Positions 30,580 through 39,625 of a stretch of 52,564 nt of DNA are shown here, one piece after another. Under the pieces are notes generated by a model. It searched no databases, was not told the origin of the DNA, and saw nothing but the letters and a program-made list of their open reading frames with translations. The translations under genes were made by a program, and so were the position numbers. The stretch is from NCBI GenBank assembly GCA_964369265.1, contig CAYJEV010000003.1:1-52564 (forward strand), read 5' to 3'. This DNA comes from DAMCAP01 sp964369265. Lineage in GTDB: Bacteria > Bacillota > Clostridia > Oscillospirales > Ruminococcaceae. The stretch's first letter is position 1. Each line of letters starts with the position of its first letter.

Positions 30580-31814
30580 TGCAATATGATGTTATAATAA
30601 TTGGCGGAGGAGCTGCTGGAATGATGGCAGCTAGTGTTTGCCGAACTAATGGAGCAAATGTGCTTTTGCTTGAAAAGAAGGAGCGACTTGGAAGAAAGCT
30701 TCTTATAACTGGCAAAGGCAGATGTAATGTCACCAACAACTGCGATGATGATACATTTATGAAAAATCAAAGAAGAAATCCTAGATTTTTATATAGTGCA
30801 ATAAGCAATTTTAGCACATATGATGCTATGAGCTTTTTTGAATCCATTGGTGTTCCTTTAAAGACTGAAAGAGGAAATAGAGTTTTCCCTGTTTCAGATA
30901 AAGCTATGGATGTTGTTGATGCATTAACCTCTCACCTAAAAAAGCTTGGTGTTAAGATATCTCATCAAAAAGTCGAAGATATACTAATAGAGGATAATTG
31001 TGTTAGCGGTGTTGTATGTGATGACAAAACTAGATATAATGCTAAAGCTGTTATTATAGCAACAGGCGGTGTTAGCTATCCTCTAACTGGAAGCACAGGA
31101 GATGGATATAAATTCGCTCAAAAAATTGGACATACTATAATAAAACCAACTCCCTCCCTTATACCAATCGTAACTAAAGAGAAATGGTGCGCTGATGTTA
31201 TGGGGCTTTCGCTAAAGAATGTTGTTTTCTCTGTCAAAAAGAAAGATAAGAAAGTATATTCAGAGATGGGCGAGATGTTATTTACACATTTTGGACTATC
31301 AGGACCGCTTGTACTCTCTGCTTCTAGTCACATGGAAGCTAGCTCACTTCACGAATACAGCATGTTTATAGATCTTAAACCAGCTCTATCAAACGAACAG
31401 CTTGATACTAGAATTTTGAGGGACTTTGATAAATATAAAAACAGGCAGCTAATAAACTCATTAGGAGAGCTTCTGCCAAGAAAGCTAATTCCTATTGTTA
31501 TTATGCTTTCTAACATAAACCCAGAAATTCAAGTTAATGAAATCACAAGAGAGATGAGAAAATCCCTTGTAGCTGTTATTAAAGCCCTTCCACTAACCCC
31601 AACAAAGTTTAGACCAATTGATGAAGCTATAGTCACCTCTGGCGGCGTTAAGACTTCAGAAATTGATCCAAAGACTATGCAGTCAAAGCTTTGCAGCGGC
31701 ATCTTCTTTGCTGGAGAGGTTATTGACCTTGATGCTTATACTGGTGGCTTTAATCTACAAATAGCCTATTCAACAGGCTATGCGGCAGGAAGTTCTGCTT
31801 ATCCTCTATATTAA
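30579..31814 (+). CDS. FAD-dependent oxidoreductase (HI0933/BaiN-like)
   Basis: Flavoprotein of 411 residues in the HI0933/BaiN family. N-terminal FAD site IIGGGAAGMMAASVC, then GRKLLITGKGRCNVTN, internal ATGGVSYPLTGSTGDGY and the C-terminal GEVIDLDAYTGGFNLQIAYSTG are all typical. Members reduce double bonds, including bile-acid intermediates for BaiN, but most have no assigned substrate. The 1-nt TAATG overlap with the RpiR gene ties expression to it. In many Clostridia this gene precedes cmk-plsC-ispH, as here. Confidence 0.92.
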   Translation: MQYDVIIIGGGAAGMMAASVCRTNGANVLLLEKKERLGRKLLITGKGRCNVTNNCDDDTFMKNQRRNPRFLYSAISNFSTYDAMSFFESIGVPLKTERGNRVFPVSDKAMDVVDALTSHLKKLGVKISHQKVEDILIEDNCVSGVVCDDKTRYNAKAVIIATGGVSYPLTGSTGDGYKFAQKIGHTIIKPTPSLIPIVTKEKWCADVMGLSLKNVVFSVKKKDKKVYSEMGEMLFTHFGLSGPLVLSASSHMEASSLHEYSMFIDLKPALSNEQLDTRILRDFDKYKNRQLINSLGELLPRKLIPIVIMLSNINPEIQVNEITREMRKSLVAVIKALPLTPTKFRPIDEAIVTSGGVKTSEIDPKTMQSKLCSGIFFAGEVIDLDAYTGGFNLQIAYSTGYAAGSSAYPLY

Positions 31815-31938
31815 GCATAATAATTAAGAAGAGAGGCTTTGCTGTACAAATAAACATATCATTTTACTACCCAGCATTATAAGATAAACATCTATTATTA
31901 TTTTATGTCGAAGCTGGGCGACGGAATGGAAAACTTTT

Positions 31939-32607
31939 ATGAAAAAAATTAATATCGCTATTGATGGCCCTTCAGCTGCTGGCAAAAGCAGTGTTGCGAA
32001 GGCTATATCAAAAGAGCTTGGATATATTTATGTCGACACTGGGGCGCTCTACAGAGTTGTTGGCTTTGCTGCCGCTCAAAAAGGCATTGATACTAAAAAT
32101 GCTAGCTTAGTTTCAGAAATTTTGCCAAACACAAAAGTTGAAATGCGTTATATTGACAGCGTACAGTGCATGTTTTTAAATGGCGAAAATGTAACCGATA
32201 AAATAAGACAACCTAACATCGCAATGGCGGCTTCTGATGTGTCTGCACATAAAGAAGTGAGGGCTTTTTTGCTTGATTTGCAACGTTCATTAGCTAAAGA
32301 TGGTGGCGCTATTATGGATGGCAGAGATATAGGGACAGTTGTGCTTCCAAATGCAGAGCTTAAAATATATTTAACTGCAACAGCTGAAAAACGCACCGAG
32401 AGAAGGCTAGCTGAGCATATAGCTAAAGGCGACAATGTCGATTTTGATACTCTTCTAAAGCAAATTAACGAACGTGACTATAATGACTCAAACAGAAAAG
32501 AAGCTCCTTTAAAGCAAGCTGAGGACGCTATACTGCTAGACAACACGCATCTAAACCTTGAGGAGGTAATCTCTCAAATAATCGCTTTAGTAAAGGAGAG
32601 ATGCTAA
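31939..32607 (+). CDS. cmk: Cytidylate kinase
   Basis: Phosphorylates CMP and dCMP. 222 residues; P-loop IDGPSAAGKSSVAK, YVDTGALYR, GRDIGTVVLPNAELKIYLTA and the RNERDYNDSNR-like segment (here QINERDYNDSNRKEAPL) are the Cmk motifs. First of a tightly packed trio: its TAA overlaps the plsC ATG. The 124-bp leader contains a CCCAGC/GCTGGG pair 37 nt apart but no convincing promoter. Confidence 0.97.
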   Translation: MKKINIAIDGPSAAGKSSVAKAISKELGYIYVDTGALYRVVGFAAAQKGIDTKNASLVSEILPNTKVEMRYIDSVQCMFLNGENVTDKIRQPNIAMAASDVSAHKEVRAFLLDLQRSLAKDGGAIMDGRDIGTVVLPNAELKIYLTATAEKRTERRLAEHIAKGDNVDFDTLLKQINERDYNDSNRKEAPLKQAEDAILLDNTHLNLEEVISQIIALVKERC

Positions 32608-33203
32608 TGTATTGGTTTTATAAAACTATGCAGTTTATTGTCTTGCCTGTGCTTTTGCTGTTTTTTGATGTAACTTATAAAGGCAAAGAAAATGTTCCTA
32701 AAAATGGTCATTTTGTCATTATGTCAAACCATCGCTCCAATCTTGACCCAATGCTGCTTTCTTGGCATGTTCCTGGTTTTATTAGGTTTATGGGAAAGAA
32801 GGAGCTTTTCTCCCCTGCTATAGCTTGGTTTACAAAAGGCATTGGAGGTTTTGCTATTGATAGAGGAGCTGCTGATATGGAAGCCCTTAACAAGGCTGTT
32901 GGTTTTTATAATGCTGGTCAAAGTGTTGGGCTTTTTCCAGAGGGCACTAGAAGCGAAACCAACATTCCGCTTAGACCAAAATCTGGCGCTATCATAATTG
33001 CTGTTTCAGCTAAAGCTGATGTACTTCCTTGTGCTGTTTCTTATCAGGGCAAAATTGGTTTTAGAAGCAAGGTAACTATAGAATATGGCAAGGTTATTCC
33101 ATATGAAAGCTATGCTCCTGAAACCGATTCGCCTCGTGAGCTTAAAAAAGCTATCAAGCTTGTTTGGGGCGAGGTACTAAAGATGCTAGGAGTTGAGGAG
33201 TAA
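32607..33203 (+). CDS. plsC: 1-acyl-sn-glycerol-3-phosphate acyltransferase
   Basis: Membrane-associated acyltransferase forming phosphatidic acid. About 198 residues; catalytic NHRSNLDPM (HX4D) and the substrate motif FPEGTRSE are present, plus an N-terminal hydrophobic helix. I choose ATG 32607 over 32601 because GGAG (32595-32598) lies 8 nt from the former and only 2 nt from the latter. The start overlaps the cmk stop by one base, and its stop overlaps the next ATG by one base. Confidence 0.94.
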   Translation: MYWFYKTMQFIVLPVLLLFFDVTYKGKENVPKNGHFVIMSNHRSNLDPMLLSWHVPGFIRFMGKKELFSPAIAWFTKGIGGFAIDRGAADMEALNKAVGFYNAGQSVGLFPEGTRSETNIPLRPKSGAIIIAVSAKADVLPCAVSYQGKIGFRSKVTIEYGKVIPYESYAPETDSPRELKKAIKLVWGEVLKMLGVEE

Positions 33204-35218
33204 TGAAAAAAACTATCACTACAGCCAAAACTGCTGGCTTTTGTTTCGGCGTTAAAAGGGCTGTTGATACTGTCATAAAGGCTATTGACGAGGGCAAAAA
33301 AGTTGCTACTTTAGGTCCTATAATTCACAATCCTCAACTAGTTGAGGAGCTTGCTGCAAAAGGCGTTGTAACCTTATCAGAACATACAAATGTGGACAAA
33401 GATTTCACTGTTATTTTAAGGTCACATGGTGTTGCAAAGAATGTTAAAGATGAGCTAAATGAAGACAATATTTCTTACATTGACGCCACCTGCCCTTTTG
33501 TTTCTAAGATACATAATCTTGTTTTTGATGAAAATCATGACTATACAATTATTGTCGGAGATGCCAAACATCCTGAGGTTATAGGGATAGTTGGGCATGT
33601 TAGAGGCGATTATACAGTTGTAAAATCGTCAAATGAGCTAAAAGATTTAAAAAAAGTGCTTAATATCGAAAAAAAAAGCTGTATAATGGTTGCACAAACT
33701 ACCTTTGATGTGGTAGAATGGAAGAAATGCATAGAGGTCGCAAATAAGTTCTTAAATAATCTTAAAATTTATGAAACTATTTGTAGTGCCACAGATCTTC
33801 GCCAAACCGAAACAACCAACCTCTCTAAGCAAAATGACTTAGTCATTATTGTTGGAGGAAAGCATAGCTCAAACACTGCAAAGCTTTTTGAAATTGCTAG
33901 AAATTATACTAACTCTATTTGGATAGAAACTGCTAATGAGCTTCTCTCTTTAATAGATAATAATGAGGTGTTGGCTGCTAGTAATGTTGCGGTTATAAAG
34001 GGAGAAAAAATTCTTCTGAGCGAAGTGAATAATGTTGCAATTACCGCTGGTGCTTCAACGCCAGTGTGTATAATAAAGGAGGTACAGGAAACCATGAGTG
34101 ATTTACTAAATCTAGATGAAAATCTAAGTTTTGAGGAGATGTTAGAGCAGAGCTTCAAAACTATACATAACGGAGAGAGGGTTCGTGCTGTCGTTACAGG
34201 CATCACACCAACTGAGATTACAGTTGACGTTGGCACAAAACACACCGGTTATGTACTACTTGATGAGCTTACAGAGGATTCTTCAGCTAAGTGCGAAGAT
34301 ATCGTTTCTGTTGGTGACATCATTGAGCTTATTGCTTACAGAGTTAACGATGTGGAGGGTACAATTCACCTTTCCAAGAAGCGTCTTGACGCTCAAGCAG
34401 GCTTTGAGAAAATTATGAACGCTGCTGAAACTGGCGAAGTGTTCGAGGGCAAGGTTACTGAAGCTGTTAAGGGCGGTGTGCTTGTTCTAACTAACGGAGT
34501 TAAGGTATTTATCCCTGCTTCCCATGCTACTCTAAACAAGACTGATGATCTAACTCCACTACTAAAGACTACAGTTCGTTTTAAGATTCTTGAAACAAAC
34601 CAACAACGTCGTCGTGCTGTTGGTTCTATTCGTGAGATTCTTCGTGAAGAAAGACGTGCTGCTGAAGACAAAGTTTGGGAAACTATCTCTGTTGGCAATG
34701 TATACAACGGTGTTGTTAAGTCTATGACTGACTACGGTGTATTCGTTGATCTAGGCGGTGTTGACGGTATGATTCACATTTCCGAGCTATCTTGGAACAA
34801 GGTTCGTCATCCAAGCCAAGTTGTGTCTGTTGGCGATACTCTAGAAGTATATGTTAAGGATATCAACGATGAGAAGAGAAAGATTTCTCTTGGTTACAAG
34901 AAGGATTCCGAGAATCCTTGGGCTGTTCTTGAGAACACATACAATGTTGGCGATGTTGCTAAGGCAAAGATCGTTTCTCTAACAGCTTTCGGCGCATTCG
35001 CTGAGCTTGTTCCTGGCATTGATGGTCTAATCCATATCAGCCAAATCTCTCTTGATAGAGTAAACAAGCCTTCTGATGTTCTAACTCTTGGTCAAGAAGT
35101 TGATGTTCAAATCACTGAAATTGACTACGATAGAGGCAGAGTTTCTCTTTCTATGAAAGCTCTTCTAACTCCAGCTGAAGAGGCTGTTGAAGAAGCTTCC
35201 GATGAGGTTGAAGCTTAA
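33203..35218 (+). CDS. ispH: IspH-ribosomal protein S1-like fusion (HMBPP reductase with four S1 domains)
   Basis: Bifunctional protein of 671 residues. Residues 1-285 are IspH, the [4Fe-4S] enzyme making IPP and DMAPP in the last MEP-pathway step: cluster Cys14 (TAGFCFGVKRA), Cys97 (DATCPFV) and Cys194 (TICSATDLRQ), and His42, His75 and His123 are present. Residues about 310-660 are four S1 RNA-binding domains; the last two (GVFVDLGGVDGMIHISEL and GAFAELVPGIDGLIHISQI) are most canonical. The fusion downstream of cmk and plsC is known from Clostridia. Codon use changes in the S1 half towards C-ending codons typical of highly expressed genes, as if the S1 part drives expression. Both halves look intact. 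Confidence 0.95.
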   Translation: MKKTITTAKTAGFCFGVKRAVDTVIKAIDEGKKVATLGPIIHNPQLVEELAAKGVVTLSEHTNVDKDFTVILRSHGVAKNVKDELNEDNISYIDATCPFVSKIHNLVFDENHDYTIIVGDAKHPEVIGIVGHVRGDYTVVKSSNELKDLKKVLNIEKKSCIMVAQTTFDVVEWKKCIEVANKFLNNLKIYETICSATDLRQTETTNLSKQNDLVIIVGGKHSSNTAKLFEIARNYTNSIWIETANELLSLIDNNEVLAASNVAVIKGEKILLSEVNNVAITAGASTPVCIIKEVQETMSDLLNLDENLSFEEMLEQSFKTIHNGERVRAVVTGITPTEITVDVGTKHTGYVLLDELTEDSSAKCEDIVSVGDIIELIAYRVNDVEGTIHLSKKRLDAQAGFEKIMNAAETGEVFEGKVTEAVKGGVLVLTNGVKVFIPASHATLNKTDDLTPLLKTTVRFKILETNQQRRRAVGSIREILREERRAAEDKVWETISVGNVYNGVVKSMTDYGVFVDLGGVDGMIHISELSWNKVRHPSQVVSVGDTLEVYVKDINDEKRKISLGYKKDSENPWAVLENTYNVGDVAKAKIVSLTAFGAFAELVPGIDGLIHISQISLDRVNKPSDVLTLGQEVDVQITEIDYDRGRVSLSMKALLTPAEEAVEEASDEVEA

Positions 35219-35231
35219 TTCCAATAAATTT

Positions 35232-35261
35232 ACCTCCCCTTTTTACAGGGGAGGTTTTTTG
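35232..35261 (+). terminator. Terminator after the ispH-S1 gene
   Basis: ACCTCCCC / GGGGAGGT with loop TTTTTACA and six T. Convergent trpB ends 35 bp further on. Confidence 0.93.
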
Positions 35262-35295
35262 TGCTTAAATTTATTTTCTATATGTTAAAAAGAAT

Positions 35296-36513
35296 TTATA
35301 TATTGAATTTTTCGCCAAAACCATAGTTCTCTATAACATACTCAAGGTCTTTATCGCCTCTTCCGCTAAGAGAAACTAAAATTGAGCCTCCAACATCCGC
35401 TCTCGCTTGTTTTATTGCATACGCAACAGCATGAGAGCTTTCAATTGCTGGTATTATTCCTTCGTATTTTGAAAGCAAGAAGAATGCCTCCATAGCCTCC
35501 TCGTCGCTTATATAGTCATATTTTACTCTTCCTAAATCTCTTAGGAATGCATGCTCTGGTCCAACAGAAGGATAGTCAAGCCCACTAGCAATTGAATAAA
35601 CTGGCGCTGGTTCATTGTTATCATCCTTAAGCATTATTGACTCAAAACCATGCATAATACCCTTTTCGCCATAAGTTAATGAGGCTGCATGATCACCTAG
35701 TGTTTCGCCACGTCCATGCGGCTCAACACCAATAATCTCAACATCTTCATGCAAGAATCCTGAGAAGAGCCCCATTGCATTGCTTCCGCCTCCAACACAT
35801 GCAACGACCTTGTCTGGCATATTTCCTGTCATATCATAAAACTGCTCATGAGCTTCTCTTCCAACACACATTTGAAAATCTCTAACCATAACTGGGAATG
35901 GATGAGGTCCAACTGTCGATCCTATGCAGTAAATAGAATCCTTATAGTTTTTCATATAGGACTCAAAAGCAGAGTCGACTGCCTCTTTTAAAGTTTGAAG
36001 TCCATGTGTTACTGGTACAACTGTTGCCCCTAAAATTTTCATTCGATCTACATTAGGCTTTTGCTTATTTATATCGACAACGCCCATATGTATCTCGCAT
36101 TCTAATCCAAAAAATGCCGCTGCTGTTGCAAGCGCAACTCCATGTTGTCCTGCTCCTGTTTCAGCTATTAATCGCTTTTTCCCCATGAATTTGGCTAGTA
36201 AGCCCTCGCCCATGCAGTGATTAAGCTTATGAGCTCCTGTATGATTTAAATCCTCACGTTTTAGATAAATCTGTGTTGTTCCAAGCAGATTAGATAATCT
36301 CTCGCAATGATATACAGGAGTTGGTCTTCCTTGAAACTCTTTGCGTATTCTTCTTAGTTCGCTAATAAACTTTGAGGAATTGCAGATAGTTTTATACGCA
36401 TGTTCAATCTCTTTAAATGCCTCAACTAGTTCTGGTGGCAAGTAAGCTCCTCCGTACTCTCCGAAAAATCCTTCTTTTGTTGGGTATTTCTTTAGGTAAG
36501 TGTTGTAATTCAT
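35296..36513 (-). CDS. trpB: Tryptophan synthase beta subunit, stand-alone
   Basis: PLP enzyme joining indole and serine to make tryptophan. 405 residues, usual length. Near-canonical motifs: FGEYGGAYLPPELV, PLP lysine 96 in KREDLNHTGAHKLNH, IAETGAGQHGVA, VGPHPFPVMVRDFQ, phosphate loop VACVGGGSNAMG, and LSGRGDKD. It resembles the TrpB1 type. The start at 36513 is set by GGAGAAAAAGCT and the family N-terminus. No trpA or other trp gene is present; the gene is alone behind a T-box. A role in salvaging indole is likely if trpA is missing from the genome, which this window cannot show. Confidence 0.95.
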   Translation of the reverse strand: MNYNTYLKKYPTKEGFFGEYGGAYLPPELVEAFKEIEHAYKTICNSSKFISELRRIRKEFQGRPTPVYHCERLSNLLGTTQIYLKREDLNHTGAHKLNHCMGEGLLAKFMGKKRLIAETGAGQHGVALATAAAFFGLECEIHMGVVDINKQKPNVDRMKILGATVVPVTHGLQTLKEAVDSAFESYMKNYKDSIYCIGSTVGPHPFPVMVRDFQMCVGREAHEQFYDMTGNMPDKVVACVGGGSNAMGLFSGFLHEDVEIIGVEPHGRGETLGDHAASLTYGEKGIMHGFESIMLKDDNNEPAPVYSIASGLDYPSVGPEHAFLRDLGRVKYDYISDEEAMEAFFLLSKYEGIIPAIESSHAVAYAIKQARADVGGSILVSLSGRGDKDLEYVIENYGFGEKFNI

Positions 36514-36562
36514 AGCTTTTTCTCCTTTTTCTTCGTTCTCTATTTTCGTGTTATTCCAAAAA

Positions 36563-36842
36563 CAAAAAACACCTGTCCTCGGAATAAATCCAAGGACAAG
36601 TGAAAAAGTCACCTGCGGTGCCACCTTGATTGGTATAAAAATACCCACTTAGCTAGATACTATCATATCTATTGCCTTGTAACGTAGGCATAACGTCTTA
36701 GATACTTTAAGCTAAAACACTATTAGCAAATTTCACCTCGCCCTCAAGGGTCCACTTGTCCATTCTGAACACTACCAAACTTCCAGCAATTGTTCGGCTC
36801 TCTGTGAGTGCAGTCAACGGTTTTACTTCCCTATCAACGGTT
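36563..36842 (-). ncRNA. T-box leader controlling trpB
   Basis: Reading the minus strand from about 36842 to 36563: stem I region with AGAGAG (near 36803) and GCTGGAAG, the conserved antiterminator box AAGGTGGCACCGCAGGTG (36627-36610), and a terminator stem CACTTGTCCTTGG / CCGAGGACAGGTG (36602-36570) followed by TTTTTTG. A tryptophan codon UGG suitable as specifier occurs twice in stem I (36754-36752 in AAGTGGACC and 36762-36760 in AATGGAC). Uncharged tRNA-Trp would favour read-through into trpB. Confidence 0.93.
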
Positions 36843-36848
36843 TAACAC

Positions 36849-36877
36849 ATATTACCATAATATTTTTCTAATGTCAA
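36849..36877 (-). promoter_or_regulatory. Strong sigma-A promoter for the trpB T-box transcript
   Basis: Minus strand: TTGACA (36877-36872), 17-bp spacer, TAATAT (36854-36849). Confidence 0.88.
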
Positions 36878-36973
36878 TAGGCAATTTTAATATTTTAAAT
36901 TACTAATATAAATTTCCGAGCAAATCAACAAAATTCTTTCAAAGAATAATATAAAAGCTTCAAGCATTTTTTG

Positions 36974-37002
36974 TTGAAAACTGCATTTTTCTGTGTTATA
37001 CT
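36974..37002 (+). promoter_or_regulatory. Sigma-A type promoter for the transketolase operon
   Basis: TTGAAA (36974-36979), 17-bp spacer, TATACT (36997-37002), with a leader of about 40 nt to the ATG at 37051. Confidence 0.82.
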
Positions 37003-37050
37003 AAATATGTTCCGTTTTATTGGGAGCTTAACTAGAACTTGGAGGTATTT

Positions 37051-37899
37051 ATGGAGGCAAAAAAACTTAACGAATTAAAAGAACTAGCCTGCAAAATCAG
37101 AATTGAAACTCTAAGAGGTCTTGGAGCATTAGGCTTTGGACATCTTGGTGGATCTCTTTCAATAGCTGATGTATTGGCTGTACTTTATGGTGGAGAGATG
37201 AATATTGATCCTCAAAACCCTAAAATGAAAGAACGCGACTATCTAGTATGTTCAAAGGGACATGCTGGTCCTGGTGTGTATGCAGCACTAGCAGTTAAGG
37301 GCTATTTCCCTAGCGACTGGATGCTTAATATCAACAAACCAGGCACTCACCTACCTAGCCACTGCGACCGTCTTTTAACACCTGGTGTTGACATGACAAC
37401 TGGCTCATTAGGTCAAGGTTCTTCTTGCGCAGTTGGTGTGGCTTATGCACATAAAATTTCAAACATGCCTAACTACACTTACTTAATTTTAGGCGATGGC
37501 GAAATTCAAGAAGGTCAAGTTTGGGAAGCTATGAGCTACGCTACTCAACATAACCTTTCTAACCTAATTACCTTCGTTGACTATAACAAAAAGCAACTTG
37601 ATGGTTATTTAGCTGACATTGTTGACTTTGCAAACATTGAGGAAAGAATGGCTTCTTTCGGTCTTAACACAGTTACTGTTGATGGACACGACCTAGAGGC
37701 TATCAGCACAGCTATTAAGAATGCTAAAGCTTCTGGCAAGGCAAGCTGTATTGTTCTTGACACAATCAAAGCTAAGGGCTGCACTTTCGCTTCTGAGATG
37801 CTTAACAATCATAGCATTGTGTTATCAGAAGAAATGATTAAGTCTGGTATGGATGAGCTTGAGGCTGAACTAAAGAAGGTGGTGGCTCAAAATGTTTAA
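37051..37899 (+). CDS. Transketolase, N-terminal (TPP-binding) subunit
   Basis: First half of a two-gene transketolase linking the pentose phosphate pathway and glycolysis. About 282 residues: GFGHLGGSLSIADVLAVLYGG, CSKGHAGPGVYAALA, TGSLGQGSSCAVGVAYA and the thiamine-diphosphate motif LGDGEIQEGQVWEA ... DYNKKQLDG. I start at 37051, six bases after GGAGGT; an upstream TTG in frame overlaps that site. The next gene encodes the other half, overlapping by 8 nt. Split enzymes of this kind are common in Clostridia and archaea. Confidence 0.95.
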   Translation: MEAKKLNELKELACKIRIETLRGLGALGFGHLGGSLSIADVLAVLYGGEMNIDPQNPKMKERDYLVCSKGHAGPGVYAALAVKGYFPSDWMLNINKPGTHLPSHCDRLLTPGVDMTTGSLGQGSSCAVGVAYAHKISNMPNYTYLILGDGEIQEGQVWEAMSYATQHNLSNLITFVDYNKKQLDGYLADIVDFANIEERMASFGLNTVTVDGHDLEAISTAIKNAKASGKASCIVLDTIKAKGCTFASEMLNNHSIVLSEEMIKSGMDELEAELKKVVAQNV

Positions 37900-38854
37900 A
37901 ATGATGAATGAAATTGCTAAAGATAGCAGAGAAATGAGAAGCTATTTTAGCACTAAGCTAACTGAACTAGCTAGAGAAAATGAAGATGTTGTTTTTCTAG
38001 GAGCTGACCTTCTTGGTACTGTTTCTATGGGAAATTTCCTAAAAGAATTTCCAGGCAGAGGTGTAAACGTTGGTATTGCTGAGGCTAACATGATTGGTAT
38101 TGCTGCTGGTATGTCAGTTGTTGGCAAAGTACCTTTTGTTTATTCTTTCGCTCCTTTTGTTACAAGACGTGTTTATGACCAAGTTTTCTTATCTTGTGCG
38201 TATAACAAGGCTAATGTAAAGATTATTGGTAGTGACCCTGGTGTTACTGCTGCTTTTAATGGCGGAACTCATATGCCATTTGAGGATATTGCTTTAATGA
38301 GAGCTGTTCCTGAAATGAAAATAATTGAGGCAACAGACGGCCCTTTACTAGATTGGGCTTTAGAGGAAGCTGCTAACAGCTATGGCAACTACTATATCCG
38401 TATCCTTCGTAAAGGTTGCAACAAAATTTATGAGGATGGCTCTAAGTTTACTTTAGGCAAGGCTAACCTTCTAAAAGATGGCAAGGATGTTACTATTATT
38501 GCTTCTGGCATTATGGTATACGAGGCATACAAGGCGGCTGAGATGCTTGAAAAAGAAGGAATCAATGCTAGGGTGCTTGATATGTTTACAATTAAGCCAA
38601 TTGATGAGGAAGCTATCATAGCTGCTGCTAAAGACACTGGTGCTATTGTGACTTGCGAGAACCACAATGTAATTGGCGGTTTAGGAAGTGCAGTAAGCGA
38701 GGTTCTTGTTAAGAACAAGCCTTGCCCTGTTGAAATGGTGGGCATCAATGATGTATTTGGTGAAGTTGGTCCAGAAGACTATCTAAGAAAGCGCTTTAAC
38801 CTAACTCCTGAAGCTATCGTTGAGGCAACAAAGAAAGTTATTTCCAGAAAATAA
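37892..38854 (+). CDS. Transketolase, C-terminal (pyrimidine-binding) subunit
   Basis: Second half of the split transketolase, about 320 residues. Pyrimidine-binding domain with FLGADLLGTVSMGNFLKEFPGRGVNVGIAEANMIGIAAGMS read in order (contains the Glu contacting thiamine), then FVTRRVYDQVFLSCAY, and a C-terminal transketolase domain (about 190-315) with MFTIKPID and ENHNVIGGLGSAVSEVL. The ATG at 37892 lies inside the end of the first subunit gene; ATGs at 37901 and 37904 are alternatives. Operon ends at a strong terminator. Confidence 0.95.
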   Translation: MFKMMNEIAKDSREMRSYFSTKLTELARENEDVVFLGADLLGTVSMGNFLKEFPGRGVNVGIAEANMIGIAAGMSVVGKVPFVYSFAPFVTRRVYDQVFLSCAYNKANVKIIGSDPGVTAAFNGGTHMPFEDIALMRAVPEMKIIEATDGPLLDWALEEAANSYGNYYIRILRKGCNKIYEDGSKFTLGKANLLKDGKDVTIIASGIMVYEAYKAAEMLEKEGINARVLDMFTIKPIDEEAIIAAAKDTGAIVTCENHNVIGGLGSAVSEVLVKNKPCPVEMVGINDVFGEVGPEDYLRKRFNLTPEAIVEATKKVISRK

Positions 38855-38867
38855 TATCAATATTATA

Positions 38868-38902
38868 CCCCATTTTCGTATTTAATCGAAAATGGGGTTT
38901 TG
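38868..38902 (+). terminator. Terminator after the transketolase operon
   Basis: CCCCATTTTCG / CGAAAATGGGG with an 8-nt loop and TTTTGTTG after it. Confidence 0.93.
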
Positions 38903-38932
38903 TTGTAACTATACGATCTTAATATTACTAAC

Positions 38933-38964
38933 AAGGAATTATGATAATGATGTCATAGTTCCTT
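38933..38964 (-). terminator. Hairpin at the 3' end of nth
   Basis: AAGGAACTATGA-type 12-bp stem (one G-T pair) with an 8-nt loop, overlapping the nth stop codon by two bases. The T tract on the minus side is weak. Confidence 0.55.
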
Positions 38965-39610
38965 ACTTTTTATTTATCTTTTTTAGTCCCACTCTTTTGC
39001 AAGCCTCAATTATAGGACAGCTTTCGCAATCTGGTGTTCTCGCCTTGCAATAAGCTCTACCATGAAGCACCATTCTATGGCAAAAATCTCCTGATTTTTC
39101 TGGCGGAAGAAGCGCCCTAAGCTGTTTTTCAACTACTACAGGATTGGTTGAATCGGTCAGTCCTAGCAGATTTGTTATTCTAATGCAATGAGTATCGCAA
39201 ACATAAGAAGGCTGCCCATAAATGTCCCCCATTATTAAGTTTGCTGTTTTTCTGCCAATGCCAGGAAGCTTAATCAGCTCTTCTAATGTGTTTGGAACTT
39301 CCCCAGCATACTCCTCACAAAGCATCTTGCCAAGCGCATTTATATTCTTCGCTTTAGTTTTATACAGCCCACAACTTTTGATATATGTTTCAATTTCTGA
39401 AACTGTCGCATCTCTATAGTCCTCAGCAGTTTTAAAGCGGTTAAAAAGCTCTTCTGTTACTATGTTTACTCTTGCATCAGTACATTGAGCAGAAAGAAGA
39501 GTTGCAACTAATAAATCAAGAGGGGTGGTATAGTTTAATGAACAATTAGCTTCTGGGTACTGCTTTTCTAATAGCTCTATTACTAAAAGTGTTCTTTGTT
39601 TTTTTGTCAT
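38963..39610 (-). CDS. nth: Endonuclease III
   Basis: DNA glycosylase/AP lyase for oxidised pyrimidines. 215 residues; helix-hairpin-helix with catalytic Lys in LPGIGRKTANLIMG, catalytic Asp in YVCDTHCIRI, and the [4Fe-4S] cluster set CKARTPDCESCPIIEAC (CX6CX2CX5C). AGGAGGAAGC precedes the ATG. It is divergent from spoIIGA, sharing a short intergenic region of about 100 bp. Confidence 0.97.
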   Translation of the reverse strand: MTKKQRTLLVIELLEKQYPEANCSLNYTTPLDLLVATLLSAQCTDARVNIVTEELFNRFKTAEDYRDATVSEIETYIKSCGLYKTKAKNINALGKMLCEEYAGEVPNTLEELIKLPGIGRKTANLIMGDIYGQPSYVCDTHCIRITNLLGLTDSTNPVVVEKQLRALLPPEKSGDFCHRMVLHGRAYCKARTPDCESCPIIEACKRVGLKKINKK

Positions 39611-39625
39611 GCTTCCTCCTATGAA

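Noticed and set aside
31815..31938. CCCAGC (31870-31875) and GCTGGG (31913-31918) in the cmk leader as a riboswitch.
   Set aside because: The 6-bp pair encloses 37 nt of AT-rich sequence without a recognisable conserved core; chance is likely.
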